From Fodinibius sp034521915 (GTDB taxonomy: Bacteria; Bacteroidota; Rhodothermia; Balneolales; Balneolaceae): DNA of 64,000 nucleotides. The notes under the pieces are model-generated. The model searched no databases, was not told where the DNA came from, and saw nothing but the letters and a program-made list of their open reading frames with translations. Below, piece after piece: positions 1-7,703 of this stretch. Position 1 is the stretch's first letter. Each line of letters starts with the position of its first letter. The DNA is taken from contig NZ_JAXHLU010000007.1 of the NCBI RefSeq assembly GCF_034521915.1, positions 11,780 through 75,779 of the forward strand. Direction: 5' to 3'. A program made the translations under genes and the position numbers.

Positions 1-88
1 TGAATATTTTATCTATTCTTAATTTTGCACAAAGTATCGTATTTTACGAGCCTTAAATTTGAAAACATCTTCCTAAAGAAGTAGAAAC

Positions 89-1171
89 ATGGATATTGAA
101 GCAAAGTTAGAGCAGGTTAAAGAACGGTTTGAAGAAGTGACAACAGCGATGAGTGATCCATCGGTATATGATGATCCGGACCGCTATACCGAGCTTACCA
201 AAGAGCATAGCGACTTAAAAAAATTAGTAGATCTGTATAACAAATGGAAAGAAACTAAAAATCAGATTGCCGGTAATAAGGAGCTGATTGAAGAGGGAGA
301 TGACGAGGAAATAACCGAAATGGCCGAGCTTGAGCTTCAAGAACTCAAGCCTCAGCTTGCAGAGTTAGAGGAAGAAATTAAGTTTAAGTTAATTCCCAAA
401 GATCCTGACGACTCCAAGAATGTGATCGTTGAATTGCGAGCGGGAACAGGAGGGGATGAAGCCGCTATTTTTGTTGGTGATCTCTTTGATATGTACCGTC
501 GCTATGCAGATAAAAAAGGATGGAAGCTCAATGTTTTAAGTCTCAGCGAATCAAATAAAGGAGGATACAAGGAGCTTACATTTGGACTGGAAGGTGAGGA
601 TGTATACGGTTTAATGAAGTATGAAAGTGGAGTTCATCGGGTGCAGCGTGTGCCTGAAACCGAAACGCAGGGACGAGTCCATACGTCTGCAGCAACGGTG
701 GCGGTACTGCCCGAGGCTGAAGAAGTTGATATAGAGATCAATACTGCAGATATACGTGTCGATACCTTTCGTGCAAGTGGGGCTGGAGGGCAGCATGTAA
801 ATAAAACAGATACAGCTGTTCGATTGACCCACGAACCCAGCGGCGTAGTGGTAGAATGTCAGCAGGAACGTTCCCAGCATCAGAACCGTGAGGTGGCAAT
901 GAAAATGCTGCGTTCTAAATTATATGAGATGGAAGAAGAGAAGCTCAGAAAAGAGCGAGAAGAAGAACGAAATAGTCAAATTTCAACGGGAGATAGAAGC
1001 GCTAAAATTCGTACTTATAATTTCCCGCAAAGCCGCCTTACTGACCATCGCATTAATTTAACCCTGTACAATCTTGAAGATATAATGAAAGGAGAAATTG
1101 ATGAAGTTATTGAGGCATTACGTGTGCAGGATAATCTCGACAAACTAAATGCGGTAATGGAGGAAGGATAA
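89..1171 (+). CDS. prfA: Peptide chain release factor 1
   Basis: Class I release factor that recognises UAA and UAG in the ribosomal A site and triggers peptidyl-tRNA hydrolysis. The 360-residue protein has the normal family length. The GGQ catalytic loop is at about residues 233-235 in the context SGAGGQHVNKT. The codon-recognition tripeptide is PET (about 189-191), the P-x-T type of RF1 rather than the SPF of RF2. The N-terminal third is the expected charged helical domain. The ATG start gives a standard N-terminus and is preceded by a weak purine stretch (AAAGAAG). It converges with pckA and shares a strong hairpin with it. Identification is secure from the motifs alone. Confidence 0.97.
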   Translation: MDIEAKLEQVKERFEEVTTAMSDPSVYDDPDRYTELTKEHSDLKKLVDLYNKWKETKNQIAGNKELIEEGDDEEITEMAELELQELKPQLAELEEEIKFKLIPKDPDDSKNVIVELRAGTGGDEAAIFVGDLFDMYRRYADKKGWKLNVLSLSESNKGGYKELTFGLEGEDVYGLMKYESGVHRVQRVPETETQGRVHTSAATVAVLPEAEEVDIEINTADIRVDTFRASGAGGQHVNKTDTAVRLTHEPSGVVVECQQERSQHQNREVAMKMLRSKLYEMEEEKLRKEREEERNSQISTGDRSAKIRTYNFPQSRLTDHRINLTLYNLEDIMKGEIDEVIEALRVQDNLDKLNAVMEEG

Positions 1172-1174
1172 GAA

Positions 1175-1211
1175 GATACAAGATGCAGGCTAAGAACCTG
1201 CATCTTGTATC
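1175..1211. terminator. Perfect 15-bp hairpin between convergent prfA and pckA
   Basis: GATACAAGATGCAGG (1175-1189) and its exact reverse complement (1197-1211) flank a 7-nt loop. The hairpin fills the 55-bp gap between the two convergent stop codons, so it could end transcription from both sides. There is no long T-tract on either strand, so it may be an RNA-stabilising or Rho-assisted end rather than a classic intrinsic terminator. Confidence 0.7.
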
Positions 1212-1226
1212 GAGTATCGTAAGTAA

Positions 1227-2825
1227 TTATACTTTAGGTCCAGCCTTAATCAGTTCTTTACTTGCCTCATCTTCGAACTGCTGGAAATTTTTGGCAAACA
1301 TTACTGCTAACTCTTCTGCTTTTGTATCATAGGCATCCTTGTCACTCCAGGTGTTACGCGGAGTAAGTATTTCTGAAGGAATGCCATTCACTTCATTAGG
1401 AATAGCCAATCCGAATACCGGATCGATTTCGAAAGTAGCCTCATCAAGACCACCTTCCAGAGCTTCTTGTAACATTTGACGAGTACGTGCCAGTTTTATT
1501 CGGTGACCTTCGCCATAAGGACCGCCGGTCCAACCGGTGTTTAGTAACCATACCGTTGAATCATGAGTACGTATTTTATCGGCCAGTAGCTTGGCGTATA
1601 CTGTAGGATGCAGCGGCATGAAAGGAGCTCCAAAACAAGCTGAAAAAGTTGCCTCGGGTTCGGTTACTCCACGTTCCGTTCCTGCAACTTTTGCAGTGTA
1701 TCCACTGATAAAATGATACATCGCCTGTTCGGGAGTTAATTTGGATATTGGAGGAAGAACTCCAAAAGCATCACAGGTTAAGAAAATTACATTGCTCGGA
1801 TGATTTCCTTTTCCATCATCGGCCGCGTTTGGAATATAGTGGATGGGGTAGGAGCAACGCGTATTTTGTGTATAGCTGGTATCGTCAAAATCAGGTTCCC
1901 GATTTTCATAGAGCACTACGTTTTCGAGAATCGTACCAGGCATTTTTGTGGTCGCATAAATAAGCGGTTCCCCTTCTTCAGAGAGGTTGATAGTTTTGGC
2001 ATAGCATCCACCTTCAATATTAAAGACTCCGTCTTCGCTCCATCCGTGTTCATCATCACCAATAAGAATACGACTTTGATCGGATGACAACGTAGTTTTT
2101 CCTGTTCCCGATAACCCAAAGAAAACAGCGGTATCTCCGTCTTCACTCATATTAGCCGAGCAGTGCATGGCCATTACATCCTGTTTAGGAAGTAGGTAAT
2201 TCATGATACCAAAAATGCCTTTTTTGACTTCACCGGAATATAGCGTTCCACCAATCAGTATGATTTTTTTATCAAAATTAACGAGTACAAAGGCCTCACT
2301 TCTTGTTCCGTCTTCATCGGGATTGGCTTTGAAGTTAGGAGCTGCCAATACGGTAAAATCCGGCTCGTGATTTTTGAGCTGGTCATTAGTAGGACGAATA
2401 AACATGTTGTGAGAAAACAACCCGTGGTATGCAGCTTCACTGACTACACGCACATTTAGCTGATACTTCTCATCAGCTCCTGCGTAACAATCCTTTACAT
2501 ATATTTTTTTGTCCTGCAGATAATCGGTTACTTTTTCAAAAAGATTTTCAAAAGTCTCTTCGTCAGTGGGTTGATTTATTTCGCCCCAGTCGATATCGTC
2601 ATGTATCGAAGGTTGGTCAACAATAAACTTATCATTTGGGGATCGCCCGGTATATTTGCCGGTTAATACACGAAGTGCGTAATCCTTTGTTAAATCGGCC
2701 TCTCCATTTTTAATAGCCTCTTCGTAAAGTTCTGGTGGGGTGAGATTCCAAATAGCCTTTTCGTTGTTTTCTAACCCTAAGTAATCGAGTCCTACGTTGC
2801 TACGCGGATGTGAATGCTTACTCAT
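1227..2825 (-). CDS. pckA: Phosphoenolpyruvate carboxykinase (ATP)
   Basis: Converts oxaloacetate plus ATP to phosphoenolpyruvate, CO2 and ADP, the entry step of gluconeogenesis, in the cytoplasm. The protein is 532 residues, typical for the ATP-dependent family. The kinase-1a P-loop GLSGTGKTT is at about residues 237-245, followed by the metal-binding GDDEHGW segment, and the N-terminal GRSPNDKF substrate loop is at about 60-67. All key motifs are present and there is no sign of damage. It is a single-gene unit on the minus strand. A hairpin with a T-tract on the same strand (2870-2907) lies just upstream of its start region. Confidence 0.97.
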   Translation of the reverse strand: MSKHSHPRSNVGLDYLGLENNEKAIWNLTPPELYEEAIKNGEADLTKDYALRVLTGKYTGRSPNDKFIVDQPSIHDDIDWGEINQPTDEETFENLFEKVTDYLQDKKIYVKDCYAGADEKYQLNVRVVSEAAYHGLFSHNMFIRPTNDQLKNHEPDFTVLAAPNFKANPDEDGTRSEAFVLVNFDKKIILIGGTLYSGEVKKGIFGIMNYLLPKQDVMAMHCSANMSEDGDTAVFFGLSGTGKTTLSSDQSRILIGDDEHGWSEDGVFNIEGGCYAKTINLSEEGEPLIYATTKMPGTILENVVLYENREPDFDDTSYTQNTRCSYPIHYIPNAADDGKGNHPSNVIFLTCDAFGVLPPISKLTPEQAMYHFISGYTAKVAGTERGVTEPEATFSACFGAPFMPLHPTVYAKLLADKIRTHDSTVWLLNTGWTGGPYGEGHRIKLARTRQMLQEALEGGLDEATFEIDPVFGLAIPNEVNGIPSEILTPRNTWSDKDAYDTKAEELAVMFAKNFQQFEDEASKELIKAGPKV

Positions 2826-2869
2826 TGATAAGTGATTTTAATTCTTTTAGCGTTTTTATTATTCCAGCT

Positions 2870-2907
2870 CTAAACAAAAAAATTGGCTTTAACGATACGC
2901 CAATTTC
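2870..2907 (-). terminator. Hairpin followed by T-tract, minus strand
   Basis: Read on the minus strand, AAATTGGC, an 11-nt loop and GCCAATTT are followed directly by a run of T (TTTTTGTTT). This is the shape of an intrinsic terminator for transcripts coming from the kinase gene. It lies about 300 nt after the kinase stop and about 50 nt before the pckA start, so it could instead be an attenuator in the pckA leader. Confidence 0.5.
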
Positions 2908-3032
2908 GAGTGCTAATTATAAGCATAATTATGGTGAATGTGTTGTAACTATTAAGGATATGAATTCTTTGATGACCGAAAGCGCTTACAGATTAAAATT
3001 AAAAAGAAATAATGATTTAAGAGTTTAATAAA

Positions 3033-3072
3033 TTGCCCAAAAGTATTTTATCAATAAACTTTTTTGGGCCAA
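3033..3072. repeat. Imperfect inverted repeat downstream of the kinase gene
   Basis: TTGCCCAAAAGT (3033-3044) faces ACTTTTTTGGGCCAA (3058-3072) over a 13-nt AT loop, with two extra T in the right arm. It could be the first 3' hairpin of the kinase mRNA. No clear T-tract follows it on the minus strand. Confidence 0.4.
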
Positions 3073-3210
3073 CTAATCGGGATATCAAAGTCTAAATAAA
3101 TATAAAGCTTTTGCGGATCACTAAACTCATCAGATCGAGAAAGGAATGTAATCTTAAAAGTAAAAATATTCGGTAATGAATAATTTATTTGATGTGGCAG
3201 GGTAGGAGCT

Positions 3211-5928
3211 CTAAAGTTCGTTATAAGCTTGATTATACAAGTTTTGAACTTCTTTATTTTTTGACAGAGCTTTGATTGAATCTATTCTTGTTTTTACTTG
3301 CCAAAATAATTGTTCGGCTTTTCTTTTTTTATTTAACTGAATATATGCTTTACCAGCATAGATCAAGCATTTTGTCGCACGAATTTCGTACTCGTCGTAT
3401 TTGGTTGGACTAAAAATTTTTGCGGCTGTTTGGAATTTTTCAGCCGCTTGTTCATATCGATTGGTACGGTAATAGTGTTCTGCCCATGTTTCATAAAGCT
3501 TAGCAAAAATATCATTATCGGAAGCTTTATATTTTGAGTAAATACTTTCCGATTTTGAAAAATAGTTATCAGCTTTTTGAAATTCTTCTTGCAGGGAAAG
3601 AAGATCAGCATAGTCCCTGTAAAAACCAGCAAAGTTGTAGTGGTCCGAATTATAGTTTTCTTTATATATTCTTAGCTGTTCTTCACTTAGTATTCTTGCT
3701 TTATCAAGCTGTCCTTTTTGTTTATAAATTTCAGCGAGATGTCCTTTTGAAAAGGCTACATAAGGATGATCCTCGCCATAGAGTTTAGTATCAATTTTTA
3801 AAGCTTTTGTAAAAAGCGATTCAGCTGCTGTATGATTACCAACATACGATTCCAAAACTCCAAGATTGGTGAGTGTGGCAGAATAATTGGGATGCGGTTC
3901 TTGATCATAAAGTTCTTTTTTAATATCCAGTGACTGTTGATAGAAAATTCTGGAAGAATCGTATTTTGCTCGAGTCATATAGTAAAGCCCTATATCACCG
4001 GCTATACTTGCCGTAACGGCATCGTTTTTCCCGTTAAAACTCTCGCTTATTTTAAGAGCTTTAAACATAAGAGAATCAGCAGTTTTATAATTACCTTCAC
4101 GATGGATAGATCGCCCTAAGCTTTTAAGAATATCAATATATAATGCTGTATCAATGCGAGTTTGCTGTGTAACATTATCCAAGGCTTTTTGAAAATATGC
4201 TTTGGAGGAATCGTAATTGCTCATTCCTTCTTCTACAAAACCCAGATGATGATATAGCGTGGCATATACCGGGGTGGATGTATTTTGTGCAGTAAGAATC
4301 TTCTTGGATTTTAAAAGCTCTTTTTTTCCTTCTTGGTAGTTTCCGAGATCATATGCAATTCCGCCCAGTTTGATGTGACTTCTTGCAGTAGCTACAGAAT
4401 TCGATCCAAAGTACCTATTACTTAATTTTAGAGTAGTATCAACGAGTTGTTGAGCCTTATCAAAATCGGAAATATTTTGATAAATGGTACTTAGGGTGAG
4501 TAAAAGTTCAATTTTAACTTCCGGGTTAAGATTTCTCTGCAATATATTTTCGGTACCGTTTTCAAGTAGATTGGGAAGAGTGGCTGTTTCGGCATCGCCG
4601 GAAATGGGATCGTTAGCTTTAAATATATCGATTAAGATCTCTTTTGTATTTTTTGCTTTTTGGGCTTCAATTTGAGCTTGATCCCGTTCTTGAGTGATAC
4701 GCCAAGTATAAAATCCAGTAAGACCCATAATTAATAAGAATACAACGGCTGCTATTCCTACTGACTTTTTATGTCGATTAAAGAATTTTTGACTTCGGTA
4801 GCGAAAAGAATCTTCTATGGCTGATACAGGATTTCCCCGCTTGTAATTTTTTAAGTCTTCTAAAAATTCATTGGCGACGCGATAACGGTATTCAGTTTCT
4901 TTACGGATCGCCTTAAGCGCAATGGCGTCTAAGTCACCCTGTAAAAGTTTACGGATTTTAGGATCCGATACATTTGAACTTGGTTTAGGAGCTTTTGTAT
5001 TTACTATTGCTTGTTCAATTTCATATTGAGAAAGATCTGAAAAATCCAAAGGGAGTTCTCCTGTTAACAATTGATAAAAAATAACTCCAAGGGCATAAAG
5101 ATCTGTGGCAGTGGTGATATTTTCCTGTCGAACCTGTTCCGGAGCTGCATAGTGAGGAGTGAGTAGCCGAGCACCGGTTTTTGTTAAGGATTGGTTCTCA
5201 TGTTCTTGAATCAATTTCGATATACCAAAATCCAGTATTTTTACATTCCCGGAATTATCAATTAGAATATTGCCAGGTTTTAAGTCTCGATGAATGACAA
5301 GGTTTTCATGAGCGTAACGCACTGCTTGAAGAATATCGATAAAGATATTCAGTTTTTGATCAATTGAGCAATTATGCTTGCTGCAATAACGGTCAACCGG
5401 GGTACCATTTACATATTCCATAATAATGTAAGGGAACCCATCTTCGGTAGTACCGGCATCATATAAACGTGCGATGCCTGGGTGATGTAGGCCAGCCAAA
5501 ATCTGCTGTTCTCTCTTAAAACGCAGAATATTTTCTTCAGTAGCTTTGCCGTTCTGTATTATTTTTATAGCTACTTGATGCTCAATTTCTTCACTTGCAT
5601 GTTCTGCAAGATAAACGGTGCCCATGCCACCTTTTCCAATCTGTTTTTGAATGCAATAAGAACCTACCTGGGTACCTACAAGAGAATACTGGGTTGATAG
5701 CAATTGAATATCATCAGAAATTTCTTCATACACATTTCTTTTATAGTCTTCAGGATTTTCTAACCAACCCTCAGAATCAAAAATAGATTCTAACAATTGG
5801 GTAACTTCCCCCTTTAATTCGGGGTTGCCTTCGCAATGTGTGTCAATGAATTTTTTTCGCTTTCCCTCTGGAAGATCTAAAGCCTGGTCAATGATCTGTT
5901 CGATTTGTTCCCAGTTATGATCGCTCAT
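3211..5928 (-). CDS. Membrane Ser/Thr protein kinase with C-terminal TPR domain
   Basis: Hanks-type kinase of 905 residues. An N-terminal helical segment (1-90) precedes the kinase domain: P-loop GKGGMG at 98-103, lysine in VAIKII at about 122, catalytic HRDLKPGN at 213-220, DFG at 233-235 and APEQ at about 262-265. All catalytic residues are intact. One transmembrane helix follows at about 390-408, then a long TPR array (about 470-880). The kinase should therefore be cytoplasmic and the TPR region periplasmic, suiting a sensor role. It is the last gene of a minus-strand block after two ECF sigma factors. This pairing of Sigma70_ECF-type sigma factors with TPR-tailed kinases is known in several phyla, where the kinase is thought to control the sigma factor. 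That role here is inferred. Confidence 0.9.
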   Translation of the reverse strand: MSDHNWEQIEQIIDQALDLPEGKRKKFIDTHCEGNPELKGEVTQLLESIFDSEGWLENPEDYKRNVYEEISDDIQLLSTQYSLVGTQVGSYCIQKQIGKGGMGTVYLAEHASEEIEHQVAIKIIQNGKATEENILRFKREQQILAGLHHPGIARLYDAGTTEDGFPYIIMEYVNGTPVDRYCSKHNCSIDQKLNIFIDILQAVRYAHENLVIHRDLKPGNILIDNSGNVKILDFGISKLIQEHENQSLTKTGARLLTPHYAAPEQVRQENITTATDLYALGVIFYQLLTGELPLDFSDLSQYEIEQAIVNTKAPKPSSNVSDPKIRKLLQGDLDAIALKAIRKETEYRYRVANEFLEDLKNYKRGNPVSAIEDSFRYRSQKFFNRHKKSVGIAAVVFLLIMGLTGFYTWRITQERDQAQIEAQKAKNTKEILIDIFKANDPISGDAETATLPNLLENGTENILQRNLNPEVKIELLLTLSTIYQNISDFDKAQQLVDTTLKLSNRYFGSNSVATARSHIKLGGIAYDLGNYQEGKKELLKSKKILTAQNTSTPVYATLYHHLGFVEEGMSNYDSSKAYFQKALDNVTQQTRIDTALYIDILKSLGRSIHREGNYKTADSLMFKALKISESFNGKNDAVTASIAGDIGLYYMTRAKYDSSRIFYQQSLDIKKELYDQEPHPNYSATLTNLGVLESYVGNHTAAESLFTKALKIDTKLYGEDHPYVAFSKGHLAEIYKQKGQLDKARILSEEQLRIYKENYNSDHYNFAGFYRDYADLLSLQEEFQKADNYFSKSESIYSKYKASDNDIFAKLYETWAEHYYRTNRYEQAAEKFQTAAKIFSPTKYDEYEIRATKCLIYAGKAYIQLNKKRKAEQLFWQVKTRIDSIKALSKNKEVQNLYNQAYNEL

Positions 5929-6001
5929 GATACCTAAGTTGGTTAAAGCTTAAATAATGGTAGTAAAGATATATATTTCTCTACCTGTATATACGAGTAT
6001 T

Positions 6002-6016
6002 AACTGTAAAACAGTT
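6002..6016. repeat. Small hairpin AACTGT-AAA-ACAGTT after first ECF gene
   Basis: Six-bp perfect arms with a 3-nt loop, starting four bases after the stop of the 6020-6598 sigma factor gene (read on its strand). The arm adjoining the stop, TTGAACTGTTTT, also follows the stop of the paralogous gene at 6830, which marks the duplication boundary. Too short to be a terminator by itself. Confidence 0.4.
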
Positions 6017-6019
6017 CAA

Positions 6020-6598
6020 TCAAGTGATTTCAAATTTACCTTTCAGCTTGTTATAAAGCCATCCCCGAGCTTTCATCCAATCTCGTTTAACAGTACTTTT
6101 TGATACATCAAGCGCTTCAGCTGTTTCTTCAATGGTCATTTCCCCGAAAAACCGCATTTCAACGACTTTGGCAAGTCGCTCATTAAGAGTACTAAGTTCG
6201 TTAAGGGCTTTATCTAAATTGATGAGTTCTTCTGTCTTTCGATTTTCGGCATTGAAAAGACCGTCGATGTATGTAACGTCGGTGTTTTGTCCACCCCGTT
6301 TTTTCGCATGTTTTTTTCGAGCGTAATCAATTAAAATCTGTCGCATGCACCGAGATGCAATGGCTAAAAAATGGCTCCGGTCAGTGAAATCAATTTCGGA
6401 CTGGTCAATCATTTTAAGGTAGGCTTCATGAACAAGCTCTGTTTTGGAAAGTGTGTGACCAGGATTTTGGCGCACCATGTGAGAATGAGCCATCCGATGT
6501 AATTGGTTGTAGATAAGGGGATATATTTTGTCAAATACACCTTTTTCACCTTCCCTGAGACGTATAAGTAACTGTGTAACTTTTGAACCGGTACCCAT
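6020..6598 (-). CDS. ECF sigma factor, Sigma70_ECF type (paralogue 1)
   Basis: A 192-residue alternative sigma factor. The sigma-2 region includes LVHEAYLKMI and FLAIASRCMRQILIDYARKK (the -10 binding and core-binding part). The C-terminal sigma-4 helix-turn-helix is EETAEALDVSKSTVKRDW. The type (SHFLAIASRCMRQILIDYAR) is that of the Sigma70_ECF family often encoded next to protein kinases. It lies between its paralogue (upstream) and the TPR kinase gene (91 nt downstream) and is probably co-transcribed with the latter. The paralogue is very similar along the full length. The upstream gap holds TAGGC/GCCTA half-sites. Its targets may be the divergent surface-protein genes (inference). Confidence 0.92.
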   Translation of the reverse strand: MGTGSKVTQLLIRLREGEKGVFDKIYPLIYNQLHRMAHSHMVRQNPGHTLSKTELVHEAYLKMIDQSEIDFTDRSHFLAIASRCMRQILIDYARKKHAKKRGGQNTDVTYIDGLFNAENRKTEELINLDKALNELSTLNERLAKVVEMRFFGEMTIEETAEALDVSKSTVKRDWMKARGWLYNKLKGKFEIT

Positions 6599-6623
6599 TT
6601 TGTCTGTAGAATATTTTAATCAA

Positions 6624-6655
6624 GCCTAATAGGCATTCCCAGATATTTATGCCTA
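6624..6655. promoter_or_regulatory. GCCTA/TAGGC inverted half-sites upstream of ECF paralogue 1
   Basis: GCCTA-A-TAGGC (6624-6634) is followed by a second GCCTA (6651-6655). TAGGCAT (6630-6636) and ATGCCTA (6649-6655) form a perfect 7-bp inverted repeat. They lie 26-57 nt before the ATG of the sigma gene on the minus strand, where an operator or promoter would sit. The gene for paralogue 2 has a related TTGCCTTA/TAAGGCAA pair upstream. Confidence 0.35.
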
Positions 6656-6829
6656 GTTTATTTTTAGATGAATTATTTTGACCCAATTAACATAAATTAT
6701 TCCTTATACGCCAGTTTATTAATTCATCTTTCTTCATGGAAAGGAGGATGTCATTTAAAATAATTTGTCCTTTTTTATCCGTTTTGTATTCGCTTGGTGG
6801 CGGAATAAACCTCTCCGAAAACAGTTCAA

Positions 6830-7408
6830 TTACGTGGTTTTAAACTTGCCCTTCAGCTCCTTGTAGAGCCATCCACGAGCCTTCTTCCAGTCGCGTTTGA
6901 CAGTACTTTCTGAAATGTCGAGTGCCTCTGCAGTTTCCTCAATGGTCATTTCCCCGAAATATCGCATTTCAACGACTTTGGCAAGCCGTTCATCAAGTTT
7001 ACTAAGTTCTTTGAGAGCTTTATCTATGTTAATAAGTTTTTCAGTTTTACGGTATTCTGCACTGAAAAGGCCTTCAATATAGGTTATATCTTTATTTTGG
7101 CCACCCCGTTTTTTTGCATGTTTTTTTCGAGCATAATCAATTAAAATCTGTCGCATGCACCGTGAGGCAATGGCCAAAAAATGACTTCGATCTGTAAAGT
7201 CAATTTCGGATTGTTCAATCATTTTTAAATATGTCTCATGTACTAATGCAGTTTCAGAAAGGGTATGTCCATTTGATTGACTGGACATGTGAGAATAGGC
7301 AAGCTTCTTCAAGTCTTTATAGATCAACGGATAGATTTTGTCGTAAATCCCGTTCTCACCCTTTTTTAACTTGAGTAGTAGTTCAGTAATCTCGGAAGAT
7401 GATGACAT
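6830..7408 (-). CDS. ECF sigma factor, Sigma70_ECF type (paralogue 2)
   Basis: A second 192-residue sigma factor, the same length as its neighbour and nearly identical in the central block DFTDRSHFLAIASRCMRQIL and in the sigma-4 helix-turn-helix. Differences concentrate in the first 60 residues and in the linker. The two arose by tandem duplication, as the sequence after both stop codons (TTGAACTGTTTT) is also shared. This gene is first in the minus-strand block and is divergent from the beta-barrel protein gene at 7704. The 231-bp gap to paralogue 1 leaves room for separate promoters, so the two may answer different signals. The regulon is not known from sequence. Confidence 0.92.
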   Translation of the reverse strand: MSSSSEITELLLKLKKGENGIYDKIYPLIYKDLKKLAYSHMSSQSNGHTLSETALVHETYLKMIEQSEIDFTDRSHFLAIASRCMRQILIDYARKKHAKKRGGQNKDITYIEGLFSAEYRKTEKLINIDKALKELSKLDERLAKVVEMRYFGEMTIEETAEALDISESTVKRDWKKARGWLYKELKGKFKTT

Positions 7409-7703
7409 GAACCTCTATCTTATAGATGATATAGTTTTTTCTCTGATGTAGTCACAAACCAACGTGATAAATTGCCTTAAATTTTAACATTTAATATGGG
7501 ATAAGGCAAAGTTTAGAACTAATAAAATATGAATATTAAAATTATTTAAATGAAGAAGAATGTTAGTATTAATATTCGCAGAGAAGTTCGTTTTCCAATT
7601 TATTTGAAGTAAAACATAAAAACGGTTAACCAATTTGACCCACTTTAATATTATTTCTCGTATTCATTAGTGAACGGGTAATATTATCTAAAGTGGAGCT
7701 ATT
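7409..7703. promoter_or_regulatory. Divergent intergenic control region between ECF block and surface operon
   Basis: About 295 bp, AT-rich and without a gene. It contains an inverted repeat TTGCCTTA (7472-7479)/TAAGGCAA (7502-7509) on the ECF side. On the surface-operon side lie a GGTTAACC palindrome (7624-7631), the TTTGACCC-N17-CGTATT motif (7634-7664) and long arms CCACTTTA (7640-7647)/TAAAGTGG (7689-7696). No ATG occurs on the plus strand between 7600 and 7728. Confidence 0.5.
7634..7664 (+). promoter_or_regulatory. Candidate ECF-type promoter, TTTGACCC-N17-CGTATT
   Basis: TTTGACCC (7634-7641), then exactly 17 nt, then CGTATT (7659-7664), about 40 nt before the proposed start at 7704. 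The same two elements with the same 17-nt gap lie at 31113-31143 before another secreted-protein gene. Many ECF promoters have an AAC- or ACC-containing -35 box and a CGT-containing -10 box, so the layout fits, but no ECF consensus was derived for this organism. Confidence 0.45.

Larger units (their letters stand above)
2826..3210. other. 385-bp intergenic region between pckA and the kinase gene
   Basis: AT-rich, with no convincing gene on either strand. It holds two inverted repeats, described separately, and must also contain the pckA promoter. The reading frame open across 2810-3028 has no family resemblance and overlaps the pckA start, so it was not called. Confidence 0.6.

Noticed and set aside
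54..61. TAAATTTG upstream of prfA as a Bacteroidetes-type -7 box (TAnnTTTG)
   Set aside because: The only upstream TTTG is about 26 nt away, more than the usual spacing of about 19-21, so it is not a convincing promoter.
2810..3028. Open frame of 72 codons overlapping the pckA start on the opposite strand
   Set aside because: Low-complexity AT-rich sequence covering two hairpins, with no family features.
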